Positions 17,347-25,098 of a stretch of DNA of 51,708 nucleotides are shown here, piece after piece (position 1 is the stretch's first letter; every line of letters begins with the position of its first letter). Source of the DNA: Oscillospiraceae bacterium (GTDB lineage Bacteria > Bacillota > Clostridia > Oscillospirales > Oscillospiraceae). The notes beneath the pieces were generated by a model. It ran no database searches. It worked only from the letters and a program-made list of their open reading frames with translations, and had not been told where the DNA came from. The DNA is taken from positions 1-51,708 of the forward strand of contig JAQXMD010000108.1 of assembly GCA_029012465.1 (NCBI GenBank), in the 5' to 3' direction. The position numbers and the translations under genes were made by a program.

Positions 17347-17453
17347 CGCAGAAGCAGCCTGGACGAACAATATTTTTTGTCCAGTATAGGCATGTAAAAC
17401 CGGATATGATATCATGCCTGCGGAGCAAGTATATCATACGGCAACGCTGTATA

Positions 17454-18110
17454 TCAGATTGCCAGCTTGTAGTAGGTGATGAAACGATAGAGCATGGACG
17501 CCCCCTGGGCACGAGTGGTGTTTCCCTTGGGGTTCAGAGTGGTTTCGGTCATGCCCCTGATGATCCCGGCGCCCACGGCCCAGCGAATGGGGAACAGCGC
17601 ATAGTTTTGCACGTCCCTGGCATCGGTAAAGCCGGAGATGGAACCAAGGGGTGTCTGGAAGCCCCGGTACTGGGCATAGCGGTAGAGAATGGCAGCATAC
17701 TGCTCCCGGGTAATGGCGGCATTGGGACGGAAGGTGCCGTCGGTGTTGCCATAGACAATCCTGTTTTCATCAGCCCAGGCCACAGCTTTTGCATAATACT
17801 GGGTTGGAGAAACGTCGGTGTATTTGGTCTCCGGGTCCGCCTCGGGAGAGCCCTCCATGCGGTACAGAACCGCTACCAGCATGCCCCGGCTCATGTCCAT
17901 ATTGGGGCAGAACGTGGTTTCGGTGACACCGCTGAACAGTCCTGCGGCGGTCATTTCCACAACGGGCTTATAATAGTAGGCATCTGCGGGTACATCCGTA
18001 AAAGGATTTTCAGCCTGAAGGGAGTCCGCTGCAAATGCCGGAGCGCATAAGGTGAGCATACAGGCCAGTATCAGAAGCAGTGCTGTCATACGCCGTCTCA
18101 AAATTGTCAT
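17454..18110 (-). CDS. Secreted protein with three S-layer-homology (SLH) domains
   Basis: 218 residues. It has a signal peptide (basic 'TILRRR', hydrophobic core, probable cleavage after APAFA). The rest is essentially three SLH modules: 'FTDVPADAYYYKPVVEMTAAGLFSGVTETTFCPN', 'YTDVSPTQYYAKAVAWADENRIVYGNTDGTFRPN' and 'FTDARDVQNYALFPIRWAVGAGIIRGMTETTLNPKG'. SLH triplets anchor proteins to pyruvylated secondary wall polymer. There is no other functional domain, so it may be a free-standing anchor or a wall-coating protein. The start has AAGGAGGG eight bases upstream and a consensus-like promoter. It is a single-gene unit. Confidence 0.93.
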   Translation of the reverse strand: MTILRRRMTALLLILACMLTLCAPAFAADSLQAENPFTDVPADAYYYKPVVEMTAAGLFSGVTETTFCPNMDMSRGMLVAVLYRMEGSPEADPETKYTDVSPTQYYAKAVAWADENRIVYGNTDGTFRPNAAITREQYAAILYRYAQYRGFQTPLGSISGFTDARDVQNYALFPIRWAVGAGIIRGMTETTLNPKGNTTRAQGASMLYRFITYYKLAI

Positions 18111-18139
18111 AAGAATCCCTCCTTGTAATGTGTGGCTCC

Positions 18140-18168
18140 ATTCTATCGAATTTTGGCGAACCTGTCAA
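18140..18168 (-). promoter_or_regulatory. Promoter of the SLH gene
   Basis: On the minus strand: TTGACA (18168-18163), 17 bases, and TAGAAT (18145-18140). Confidence 0.75.
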
Positions 18169-18183
18169 CAGTGCGGGAAACGC

Positions 18184-18218
18184 AAAAATTGGTCAGCCGC
18201 CGAAGCAGCTGACCAATT
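18184..18218 (-). terminator. Terminator of the flavodoxin/flavoprotein operon
   Basis: An 11-bp stem AATTGGTCAGC (18218-18208, minus) / GCTGACCAATT (18197-18187) is followed by TTTTT on the minus strand. Confidence 0.85.
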
Positions 18219-18231
18219 GAAATCGCAGAAA

Positions 18232-18735
18232 TCAGGCGAAAAGCTCCAGAGCCTTCTGGGCAAAGCGGGTGCCGTAGACCTGGAACAGCTCAGCGGCCTG
18301 CTCCTCCTGACCCTTCAGGCAGATGGGTCCCAGATGGATGAAGGGAAGGCCGTATGCGGTGCCGCTGGAGTAGATCAGAGTGCCCTTCACCAGCAGCTGG
18401 GTCAGAACGGACTGGATGGCCACGTCGCCGCCACCCTGCAGGAAGTTTGCGGTGGCATATGCGCCGCAGAGCTTGCCGGCCAGGGCGCAGGGGCAGGCGT
18501 CCAGCCAGGTCTTGAGCTGGTTTGCCTCAGCGGCATAGTAGTCGGGGGTGCCAACGATCACGGCGGCGGAATCGTTCACAAAGGCAACGTTCTCCGCGTT
18601 TTCCTTGGTCAGCTCAGAAATGGGGAATAGGCCCACCTCAATGGTGTCGTTTGCGGCAAGAATGCCCTTTTTGATCTCCTCGGCCATGGAAGCGGTGCGG
18701 CCGGTGGAGGAGAAGTAGACAACGGAAATTTTCAT
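18232..18735 (-). CDS. Flavodoxin-family protein
   Basis: 167 residues, flavodoxin-like fold. The FMN phosphate loop is 'YFSSTGRTASMAEEI' at the N-terminus, followed by 'AAVIVGTPDYYAAEANQLKTWLDAC' and 'GKLCGAYATANFLQGGGDVAIQSVLTQLLVKG' in the flavin-ring loops. It resembles NAD(P)H:quinone-reductase or short flavodoxin proteins that carry electrons in the cytoplasm. It starts 18 bases after the CoaC-like flavoprotein with GGAGG and shares its terminator. The tight pairing suggests it could supply or take electrons for that flavoprotein; this is inference. Confidence 0.9.
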   Translation of the reverse strand: MKISVVYFSSTGRTASMAEEIKKGILAANDTIEVGLFPISELTKENAENVAFVNDSAAVIVGTPDYYAAEANQLKTWLDACPCALAGKLCGAYATANFLQGGGDVAIQSVLTQLLVKGTLIYSSGTAYGLPFIHLGPICLKGQEEQAAELFQVYGTRFAQKALELFA

Positions 18736-18753
18736 AATATAAGTACCTCCAAA

Positions 18754-19308
18754 TTATTTGTTGCCAATCAGGTTTACCAGGAAATCGGCGATTTCATCGA
18801 CAGAGGCCAGCTCACCGGTGCCCTTTCCGCCGTAAGCCAGAACGCCCTCGTGAGGCTCAATGAACTTGTATTGGCCCAAATCCTTGAGCTTCTGCATGTT
18901 GCCCTGCACAATGGGGTTCGTGTACATGGCGTCGTTCATGGCAGGAGCAATGACAACGGGTGCGCGGGTGGCCATGACGGTGGTGGTGAGCATATCGTCG
19001 GCAATGCCGTTTGCGATTTTGCCGATGACGTTTGCCGTACAGGGGGCAATCAGGAAGCAGTCGGCCTTTCTGGCCAGAGAAATGTGCTCTACGCTCCAGA
19101 CTGCGGGCTCTTTGAACATGTCGCGGGTGACAATGTTGCGGGAGAGCGTGCGGATGGTCTGCTCGGTGATAAAGGTTTCGGAGTTTTTGGTCATAATGAC
19201 ATCCACATTTGCGTGGAGATCAATAACCAGCTTGTTGAGAATCAGGCAGGCCTTCCAGGCTGCGATGCCGCCGGTGATACCCAGAACGACATTCTTACCA
19301 GTAAGCAT
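18754..19308 (-). CDS. HFCD-family flavoprotein, CoaC/EpiD-like, with altered active-site clamp
   Basis: 184 residues, the size of a stand-alone CoaC domain with no CoaB half. HFCD marks are kept: N-terminal 'VLGITGGIAAWKACLIL', catalytic H75 in 'VEHISLARKADCF', PxxAN-type 'APCTANVIGKIANGIADDM' and 'PAMNDAMY' (N125). The substrate clamp that reads LACGxxGxGRM in phosphopantothenoylcysteine decarboxylase is 'LAYGGKGTGELA' here: the proton-donating Cys (C158 in E. coli Dfp) is Tyr159, and the Arg-Met pair is Glu-Leu. Ordinary CoaC activity is therefore doubtful. It may act on another substrate, possibly with the flavodoxin downstream. Family call firm, function open. Confidence 0.85.
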   Translation of the reverse strand: MLTGKNVVLGITGGIAAWKACLILNKLVIDLHANVDVIMTKNSETFITEQTIRTLSRNIVTRDMFKEPAVWSVEHISLARKADCFLIAPCTANVIGKIANGIADDMLTTTVMATRAPVVIAPAMNDAMYTNPIVQGNMQKLKDLGQYKFIEPHEGVLAYGGKGTGELASVDEIADFLVNLIGNK

Positions 19309-19385
19309 TTGTATTCATCCTTCCGGTGGGAAATTCCTTTTGCAGGAGCGGAACGCCGCCCTGCGTGACTGATGGTTTCGACTGA

Positions 19386-19415
19386 GGCTTTCCCTGACGC
19401 CGGACAGGGGAAGCC
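19386..19415 (-). promoter_or_regulatory. Leader hairpin of the flavoprotein operon
   Basis: On the minus strand, GGCTTCCCCTG and CAGGGAAAGCC pair over 11 positions with one C-A mismatch around an 8-base loop. It lies in a roughly 120-base untranslated leader that matches no riboswitch I recognise. Confidence 0.45.
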
Positions 19416-19433
19416 CTCTCTTCAGTAAATAAT

Positions 19434-19442
19434 ATTATAACA
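19434..19442 (-). promoter_or_regulatory. Extended -10 promoter of the flavoprotein operon
   Basis: TGTTATAAT on the minus strand (19442-19434) is a perfect extended -10. The -35 region is poor. Confidence 0.6.
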
Positions 19443-19490
19443 AAGGATTCTGCAAAAGAAAAGTGTTTTTTCCTGTGTGCCGGGAAAACT

Positions 19491-20189
19491 TTATGGGAAG
19501 GACTCATAGACCTGTCCCGGGGTCAGGTCTGTGGCTGTCAGAGCGGCAAGCTCGCTGACCGTTACAAACACATAGCCCTTGGCCTGCAGCTCATCCACCA
19601 GACGGAAGGCCGCCTCCACGGAGCTTTTTGACATGTCGTGCATCAGGATCACATCCCCGCTTCCGCTGCTGACGGCCATGGTGTGTTCCACAGCCGAGGC
19701 GTTGTGGCTGGCCCAGTCTCTGGGGTCCACAGACCAGAGAATCACGCTGAGACCCAGCTCCTTTGACTCCCGGAGTACCAGATCGTTATATGCCCCTCCC
19801 GGAGGGCGCATGATGGTGGGGCAGGCTCCCGCAGCCTCCCGGAGCTTTTGGGCGGTAACGGACAGGTCATCCCGGAGGGCCTCCGGGGACAGGGTGGTAA
19901 GGTCCACATGGACGGTGGAGTGTACGCCAATCTCATGGCCCTCCCGAAGATACCGGGGCAACAGCTCCGGGTACTGGTCCATCCGGTAGCCGCAGAGAAA
20001 AAAGGTGGCCCGGGCGCCCCGGTCCCGGAGTCCGTCCAGAAGGGTTTCCGTGAGTGCGCCGGAGGGGCCGTCGTCAAAGGTCAGGGCCACATAGCCAAGG
20101 GGCTGCCGCTCCTGCTCCTCCGGGCTGATGGCGGAAACGGGCAGAATGAGAATCAGCCCCAGAAGCACAGACAAAAGCATTCGTTTCAA
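19491..20189 (-). CDS. Secreted polysaccharide deacetylase (NodB domain)
   Basis: 232 residues, CE4 family. A TTG start at 20189 is chosen because GGGAGG lies 8 bases before it; the ATG three codons later would be 17 bases away. Signal peptide 1-20 (ends LPVSA). NodB motifs are complete: 'TFDDGP' (D39, D40), metal ligands H90 and H94 in 'GVHSTVHVD', 'RPPGGAYN', 'WSVDPRDW' and 'LMHD' (H184). Such enzymes remove acetyl groups from peptidoglycan or other GlcNAc polymers outside the cell and often confer lysozyme resistance. It is a single gene; the substrate is not determinable from sequence. Confidence 0.94.
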   Translation of the reverse strand: MKRMLLSVLLGLILILPVSAISPEEQERQPLGYVALTFDDGPSGALTETLLDGLRDRGARATFFLCGYRMDQYPELLPRYLREGHEIGVHSTVHVDLTTLSPEALRDDLSVTAQKLREAAGACPTIMRPPGGAYNDLVLRESKELGLSVILWSVDPRDWASHNASAVEHTMAVSSGSGDVILMHDMSKSSVEAAFRLVDELQAKGYVFVTVSELAALTATDLTPGQVYESFP

Positions 20190-20309
20190 GAAAACCGCCT
20201 CCCATGTATGTCCGGCAGAACCCGGTGAAATTAGGGTGTGTCAGACAGGCATGTTTATGCGGAATCAAAACTGGTATTTCTGCGAAAAAAATCAGCCGCT
20301 GGCAACTTG

Positions 20310-20321
20310 ATTGAATTCAAT
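20310..20321. promoter_or_regulatory. 12-bp palindrome ATTGAATTCAAT upstream of the deacetylase
   Basis: A perfect palindrome lies 120 bases before the deacetylase start in the intergenic region. It is a possible regulator site, but no matching promoter is clear. Confidence 0.25.
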
Positions 20322-20354
20322 TTTGCCGAAGCTCTACATGATTTGCCTACAATC

Positions 20355-20386
20355 AAAAGAACTCCCACTACCAGCGGGAGTTCTTT
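20355..20386 (-). terminator. Terminator of the membrane-protein operon
   Basis: Perfect 11-bp arms AAAGAACTCCC (20356-20366) and GGGAGTTCTTT (20376-20386), directly after the minus-strand stop at 20395. Confidence 0.85.
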
Positions 20387-20394
20387 AGAAGGCT

Positions 20395-22089
20395 TTACTC
20401 GATTTTCAAATCTGTTACAGGAATGATGGTGCCGGCATCATCAGCGGAAACGGTGGCGGTGATTTTGGATTTTTCATCCATCAGAACCGCGTCCTCACAG
20501 AGGGCGGCGCTGACACTGTACCACTGGTCCTCCAGCAGGAAGTAATAGACGGTGTTGCCCTCCACCACCTGAGAGCGAAGCTCCTTCACCTCACCGGTGA
20601 CGGTAACGGTTTCGGGAACCGCTTCTTCCTCCTCGGGAAGAATCTCCGCCTGAATGCCATTCTGGGAGAGCATTTCGTCGTAATTCTGCTTGGTTTCGGC
20701 CAGTGTGGCACCGGTGGCCACAATCTGATACTGCTCCACATTGACCATGGCGTACATCTTCACCAGATAGCTGGCATCCTTCAGGGCCATGAAATAGGTG
20801 GGCTCTCCGGAGATGTTCAGCAACAGGGGGAAGGTGGCCCGATAACCCAGATGCTGTACCATACCCTGGGCACTGGACATGGCGGAATACTCCTCAGCGC
20901 CGGCAATGGCGTAGTAGGCCGTTTCCTTGGTGCGCTGGTTGGAGAGAATAAAGCCCACGTTGGACTCGTCGCCGGTGACGGAGGTAATGCCGGTATAGAC
21001 CCACACATCATCCCGCATGGCAATGTAGTTATAGCCATCGGTGGTGGTGCGGACGTTTTTCTGACCGAACATGGAGTTCAGGAAGCCTCCGGAGAACTGG
21101 CCGTAGTAATCATACTGGGCAACGATCATATCCGCAGAGTACACCCGGTCCACCCATGTGGGAACCTCCTCCACGGGATAGTAGGTGCTTTCGCCGGTGA
21201 CGGCATCGAGGATCACGGCACCCACCACATCGGCACCGCCGAAAAGGCCGATCTTCTTGTCCACAACGGAGCAGATCCAGAAGGGCATTCCGTTTTCGTC
21301 GATCTCAAAGTTCACGTCGTCAAAGATCAGGGTGGGATATTTGAACCGCAGGGCACGCATGAGATCCCGTGAGAACATGTCCGAGGGGGAATACTTCATG
21401 CCCTCCTCCAGCCGCTGCACTGTGACCTCCTGAGTGACCATGTTGATGAGAATATAGGCAGGCAGACCTTCGGAACGGTTGTTGAGCCATTTAATTACAT
21501 CGCCGTAGTCCAGATAGGTGACTCGGACAGGGCTGTTTTGATAGTTGATCTGGGAGTAAGCGGAGTTGACCTCAAACTGGGACACCATGTCGGACAGCTC
21601 ACCCAGCTTCCGGTCGCCCAGCTTCTCGGCGCTCTCCTTGTCCAGCATGGGAATCTGGTCAAAGGAGATCTGGTCCACATCCTCCTTGAAGTCTCCGTCG
21701 GTGACAGTCAGCAGGGAGGCGTAGTCCTTGGCCCGGAAGGGCACCATGGAGATCACCTGCCCCACCAGCACCACGATAATCAGCAGTGCGCCCAGAATCA
21801 CGGGAATCTTCACAGACCAGAATTTTAGGACGCTCCGGGGCTGAATGTCCACCACAGTGGTGCCGTCCATCCGCTTCCGGTAGGAGGCAAGGCCAAGAGA
21901 CGCCATTTGCAGCAGGACAAACACCACCAGAAGCCCCAGCAGGAACACATAGCTCTCCATGCTCTTGGGGTTCAGGGGCGGCAGCGCCACATAGTAGAAC
22001 ACGGCTCCAAGGATCAGCGTAATGAGCAGATTACGGATCACATAGAATGCGCTGCCATGGGATTTTGCTTTTTTATTGGAACGGGACAT
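20395..22089 (-). CDS. Large membrane-anchored protein of unknown function
   Basis: 564 residues, not recognised. A basic N-terminus is followed by three membrane helices (about 16-36, 46-66, 92-115). A long, mostly acidic outside region of about 450 residues then contains three repeating themes of beta-rich sequence ('ILINMVTQEVTVQRLEEG', 'GAVILDAVTGESTYYPVEEVPTWVDRV', 'LLLNISGEPTYFMALKDAS'). It ends with a small domain after an EEEEAVPETVTVTGEV hinge (about 500-564) that looks like a nucleic-acid- or sugar-binding beta barrel; this is only a resemblance. It has a good AAGGAG start and forms a two-gene operon with the upstream acidic protein (18-base gap). No catalytic motif is seen. It looks conserved and housekeeping-like rather than acquired. 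Confidence 0.8.
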   Translation of the reverse strand: MSRSNKKAKSHGSAFYVIRNLLITLILGAVFYYVALPPLNPKSMESYVFLLGLLVVFVLLQMASLGLASYRKRMDGTTVVDIQPRSVLKFWSVKIPVILGALLIIVVLVGQVISMVPFRAKDYASLLTVTDGDFKEDVDQISFDQIPMLDKESAEKLGDRKLGELSDMVSQFEVNSAYSQINYQNSPVRVTYLDYGDVIKWLNNRSEGLPAYILINMVTQEVTVQRLEEGMKYSPSDMFSRDLMRALRFKYPTLIFDDVNFEIDENGMPFWICSVVDKKIGLFGGADVVGAVILDAVTGESTYYPVEEVPTWVDRVYSADMIVAQYDYYGQFSGGFLNSMFGQKNVRTTTDGYNYIAMRDDVWVYTGITSVTGDESNVGFILSNQRTKETAYYAIAGAEEYSAMSSAQGMVQHLGYRATFPLLLNISGEPTYFMALKDASYLVKMYAMVNVEQYQIVATGATLAETKQNYDEMLSQNGIQAEILPEEEEAVPETVTVTGEVKELRSQVVEGNTVYYFLLEDQWYSVSAALCEDAVLMDEKSKITATVSADDAGTIIPVTDLKIE

Positions 22090-22107
22090 GCTGAGACACT
22101 CCTTTCT

Positions 22108-22710
22108 TTAGAAGAGGAATCCGTATTTTGTTTTGTAATCCTCTTCCGGCTTGGGCAGGACCCCCAGCTCCGCACGGAGGGCGTCCAAATCCACATTCTG
22201 AATATCCTCGCTCATGCAGGACTGGGAGGCAAGCAGACCGCCCCCTGCCATATCCTTCTCCATGCCATAGGCACTCTGGGCCATGGTGGAGGTGTAGGTC
22301 ATTTCGGCCATGCAGTGGGCCACGATCTCCGTCGGAGTATAGTTCCGGGCAGTGTCCTCATCCACGGTGAGACCCACCAGAACCTCCGCAGGCTTAAGAC
22401 CGATGGCGTAGCCCTCCTCATCCCCGGGGATGAAGCCGTAGACCTGCAAAACGGCCTCGTCCTCATCACCTGCTTCGTCGTTTTCGGACTCTGTCTCCTC
22501 CTCCCCGAAGAAGAAGGTCCACTGGGGCTCCTCCATCACAAAGCGAATGGTCATGTTCTCTTTGTTCTCGGCAGGCTCAGCCGCCTTCAGCTCCTCAAAA
22601 ATGGACTGATAGGCCTCCTCATACTGGGCCATATCGGGGTTTTCTGCCCCAACCATTGCCCAAATGTCGGAAAAGGAAACCTGATCCAGAAAATCTTTCA
22701 AAATTGCCAC
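22108..22710 (-). CDS. Acidic protein of unknown function (possibly DUF6557-like), GTG start
   Basis: 200 residues if started at GTG 22710, which has GGAGG eight bases upstream. Longer in-frame starts at 22746 and 22782 overlap the -10 or lie upstream of the promoter (22742-22770) and cannot be used. The N-terminus 'LKDFLDQVSFSDIWAMV' and 'YEEAYQSIFEELKAAEP' resemble DUF6557 proteins; the match is from memory and weak. A very acidic stretch (about 70-85) interrupts the middle. No signal peptide or membrane helix. It is the first gene of an operon with the large membrane protein and may be its cytoplasmic partner. Confidence 0.75.
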   Translation of the reverse strand: MAILKDFLDQVSFSDIWAMVGAENPDMAQYEEAYQSIFEELKAAEPAENKENMTIRFVMEEPQWTFFFGEEETESENDEAGDEDEAVLQVYGFIPGDEEGYAIGLKPAEVLVGLTVDEDTARNYTPTEIVAHCMAEMTYTSTMAQSAYGMEKDMAGGGLLASQSCMSEDIQNVDLDALRAELGVLPKPEEDYKTKYGFLF

Positions 22711-22741
22711 GTTTGCAGCCTCCAATATCGTTGTTTTTTGT

Positions 22742-22770
22742 ATCATAGCATGATTTGACCCGGATGTCAA
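22742..22770 (-). promoter_or_regulatory. Promoter of the minus-strand operon, overlapping a divergent promoter
   Basis: On the minus strand: TTGACA (22770-22765), 17 bases, and an extended TGCTATGAT ending at 22742. It overlaps the plus-strand promoter at 22755-22783. Confidence 0.8.
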
Positions 22771-22783
22771 AATGCTGTACAAT
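22755..22783 (+). promoter_or_regulatory. Promoter of the M20 peptidase operon, overlapping the divergent promoter
   Basis: TTGACC (22755-22760), 17 bases, and TACAAT (22778-22783). Its -35 lies inside the spacer of the minus-strand promoter. Confidence 0.65.
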
Positions 22784-22839
22784 ATTATATGGCGTCATGA
22801 GGGCGCTTTATGGAGAGATCATACTGTGAGGTTGATAGG

Positions 22840-24267
22840 ATGATATATTATTTGCTGATTCCCCTTGCCGGGGTGTTGTTTGCGGGAGTGCTCCTTTGGC
22901 GGGCGGCGGCCTTTGTGCCGCCCAAAAGAGTGGAAAACCCTCCGGAGGAAATTCCCGTGGATCGAGACCGGGCGGTGGAGCATTTAGGGCGGATGATCCG
23001 ATGCAAAACCGTCTCCTCTCTGGAGGGCCATGACGAGGAGGAGTTCCGGAAATTCCGAAGCCTGCTGCCGGAATTCTACCCCGAGCTGTTCGGAGCCTCG
23101 GAGGTGGAGCGGGTGGACACCACCGGCGTGCTGATCCGCTGGAAAGGCCGGGAGAAAGGTGAACCGGCGGTTCTGCTGGGCCATTATGACGTGGTGCCTG
23201 CGGATGAAGCGGCGTGGGACAAGCCTCCCTTTGAAGGGGTTCTGGATAAGGGCGTTCTCTGGGGCCGGGGCGCACTGGACATGAAAAATCAGCTGTGCTG
23301 CATGCTGGAGGCGGCGGAAACGCTGGCGGAGCAGGGGTTTGTGCCCCTCCGGGATGTATATTTTGCCCTGTCCGGGGAGGAGGAAATCATGGGTCCCACC
23401 GCCGTAAGCATCCGGGATCTGTTCCGGGAGAGAGGAATTACCCCGGCCTTTGTGCTGGATGAGGGCGGCGACATTATGGAGGGCTTCTTTCCCGGGGCAG
23501 ATGTGCCCTGCGCCATGGTGGGCGTTGGGGAAAAGGGAGCAGCCAACCTGTACTTCCGGGCCAGAAGCTCCGGAGGACATTCCTCCGTGCCGGCAAAAAA
23601 CAACCCCCTGCCCCGGCTGTGCCGGGCTATGGTTCGGGTAGAGAAGCATCCCTTCCCCATGAAGCCCGGTCGGGCACTGGACAGCATGGTGGACACCATG
23701 GGCAGATACTGCAAATTCTCCACCCGGGTGCTTTTGGCAAACCGCCGGGTACTTCGGCCCCTGTATTACCGCTGGCTCCAGAAACAGGGCGGCATGATCG
23801 AGGCCGGAGCCAGAACCACCTTTGCCCTGACCCGGGCCTCCGGCTCTGAGGCGGGCAATGTGATCCCCTCCGAGGCCATGATGTTTGCCAATCTGCGGCT
23901 CATGTGGGGGGACTCGGTGGATGGGGTCATCCGGCGGCTGAATAAGATCATTGACGACGATCAGGTGGTCATTGAACCCAGCATTTGCACAGAGCCCAAG
24001 CCCGATTCCCTGATGACCGGGGGCTTTGACAAGCTGAAATCCGCCATTGAGGCCACCTGGCCCAAGGCGGTGGTCAGTCCCTATCTGATGGTGGCCTGTA
24101 CGGATTCCCGGCACTGGCGGGATATCTGCGACAATGTGTACCGGTTCTCTGCCAAGGAAGTCACCGGAGCGGAAAAGGCCACGGTCCATGGGAACAATGA
24201 ACGAATCCGCATTGAAAATACGGAGCATGCGGTGCAGTTCTTTATCCGGCTGCTGAAGCAGTGCTGA
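22840..24267 (+). CDS. Membrane-anchored M20-family metallopeptidase
   Basis: 475 residues from ATG 22840 (GAGGT eight bases upstream). ATG 22810 is an alternative that adds ten polar residues before the membrane helix. The first 25 residues are one helix ('YYLLIPLAGVLFAGVLLW'). The M20 dizinc site is complete: H115 and D117 in 'LLGHYDVVPAD', bridging D147 in 'GRGALDMKNQ', E180/E181 in 'SGEEE', then 'DEGG', and a lid domain with 'RSSGGHSSVP'. Such enzymes act as carboxypeptidases or dipeptidases on short peptides or N-acyl amino acids. It leads an operon with rlmA. Confidence 0.93.
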   Translation: MIYYLLIPLAGVLFAGVLLWRAAAFVPPKRVENPPEEIPVDRDRAVEHLGRMIRCKTVSSLEGHDEEEFRKFRSLLPEFYPELFGASEVERVDTTGVLIRWKGREKGEPAVLLGHYDVVPADEAAWDKPPFEGVLDKGVLWGRGALDMKNQLCCMLEAAETLAEQGFVPLRDVYFALSGEEEIMGPTAVSIRDLFRERGITPAFVLDEGGDIMEGFFPGADVPCAMVGVGEKGAANLYFRARSSGGHSSVPAKNNPLPRLCRAMVRVEKHPFPMKPGRALDSMVDTMGRYCKFSTRVLLANRRVLRPLYYRWLQKQGGMIEAGARTTFALTRASGSEAGNVIPSEAMMFANLRLMWGDSVDGVIRRLNKIIDDDQVVIEPSICTEPKPDSLMTGGFDKLKSAIEATWPKAVVSPYLMVACTDSRHWRDICDNVYRFSAKEVTGAEKATVHGNNERIRIENTEHAVQFFIRLLKQC

Positions 24268-24279
24268 GGAGGAAACGCC

Positions 24280-25098
24280 ATGCAAGCAGAATATTTGCGC
24301 TGTCCCATCTGTCAGGGATCGCTGGCGGAACAGGGAAAAAGCCTTGTCTGCGAAAGAAATCACAGCTTTGATGTGGCACGTCAGGGTTATGTCAACCTTC
24401 TGCCGCCCCAGATGAAGCATTCCAAAAATCCCGGAGATACCCGGGATATGGTGGCAGCCCGGAGGGCCTTTCTGAAGCTGGGGCACTACGAACCCATTGG
24501 GGAAAAGGTGGCGGAGCTGACAGCGCCCCTTGTGGGGGAGCGTCCCAATGTGCTGGACGCCGGCTGCGGCGAGGGCTACTATCTGGGAATTCTCAGACAG
24601 CATATTCCCCGGGGAGACTTCATCGGCGTGGACATTTCCAAGGATGCGGTACGCTACGGAGCCGGACAGGATAAGGCCACCCGCTGGATCACCGCCTCGG
24701 CGGCCCATCTGCCCATTGCCGACGAAACGATGGATCTTGTCACCAGCATGTTTGCCCTGACAGTGCCGGAGGAATTCTGCCGGGTGCTGAAGCCGGGGGG
24801 ATATTTTCTGGAGGTCACTGCGGGAAGAGGGCATCTTCTGGGCCTGAAACGCCTGATTTATCCGGTTCTGACGGAAAAGGCGGAGAAGCCTCCCCGGGAT
24901 TACCCGGGCTTCAGGCTGGAAACGGCGGAAACGCTGGAATTTGACTTCGCCCTTCACAGCAGCGAGGAGATCGGCTGGCTTCTGACCATGACGCCCCATT
25001 ACTGGCGAATTTCAAAAGAGGGCGCGGAGCGCGCCGCTGCCGCCCGAGAGCTGAGTGACCGGGCACAAATTGAATACCGGCTGTACCAAAAGGATTGA
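24280..25098 (+). CDS. rlmA: 23S rRNA (guanine-N1)-methyltransferase, RlmA type
   Basis: 272 residues. The N-terminal zinc knuckle has C8, C11, C24 and H28 ('RCPICQG', 'CERNHSFD'), followed by the family-specific 'ARQGYVNLLPPQMKHSKNPGDTRDMVAARRAFL'. A Rossmann methyltransferase then shows SAM motif 'VLDAGCGEGYY', 'GVDISKDAV' and 'FALTVPEEFCRVLKPGG'. RlmA proteins methylate N1 of G745 (Gram-negative) or G748 (Gram-positive, called RlmA-II/TlrB) in 23S rRNA; the second is expected here. It starts with AGGAGG 13 bases after the peptidase. Its stop codon is inside the -35 of the next promoter. Confidence 0.9.
   Translation: MQAEYLRCPICQGSLAEQGKSLVCERNHSFDVARQGYVNLLPPQMKHSKNPGDTRDMVAARRAFLKLGHYEPIGEKVAELTAPLVGERPNVLDAGCGEGYYLGILRQHIPRGDFIGVDISKDAVRYGAGQDKATRWITASAAHLPIADETMDLVTSMFALTVPEEFCRVLKPGGYFLEVTAGRGHLLGLKRLIYPVLTEKAEKPPRDYPGFRLETAETLEFDFALHSSEEIGWLLTMTPHYWRISKEGAERAAAARELSDRAQIEYRLYQKD

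Larger units (their letters stand above)
16736..17453. other. 718-bp gene-free region with hairpins and a diverged repeat
   Basis: No open frame here has a ribosome site or a recognisable product. It holds a terminator-like hairpin (16868-16915), a 12-bp perfect hairpin (17286-17315) and two copies of a diverged 36-bp repeat (16768-16803, 17312-17346). A 49-codon frame at 17046-17195 encodes a membrane-like stretch but has no ribosome site. It may be the remains of a decayed gene or mobile element next to the tRNA; this is inference. Confidence 0.6.
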
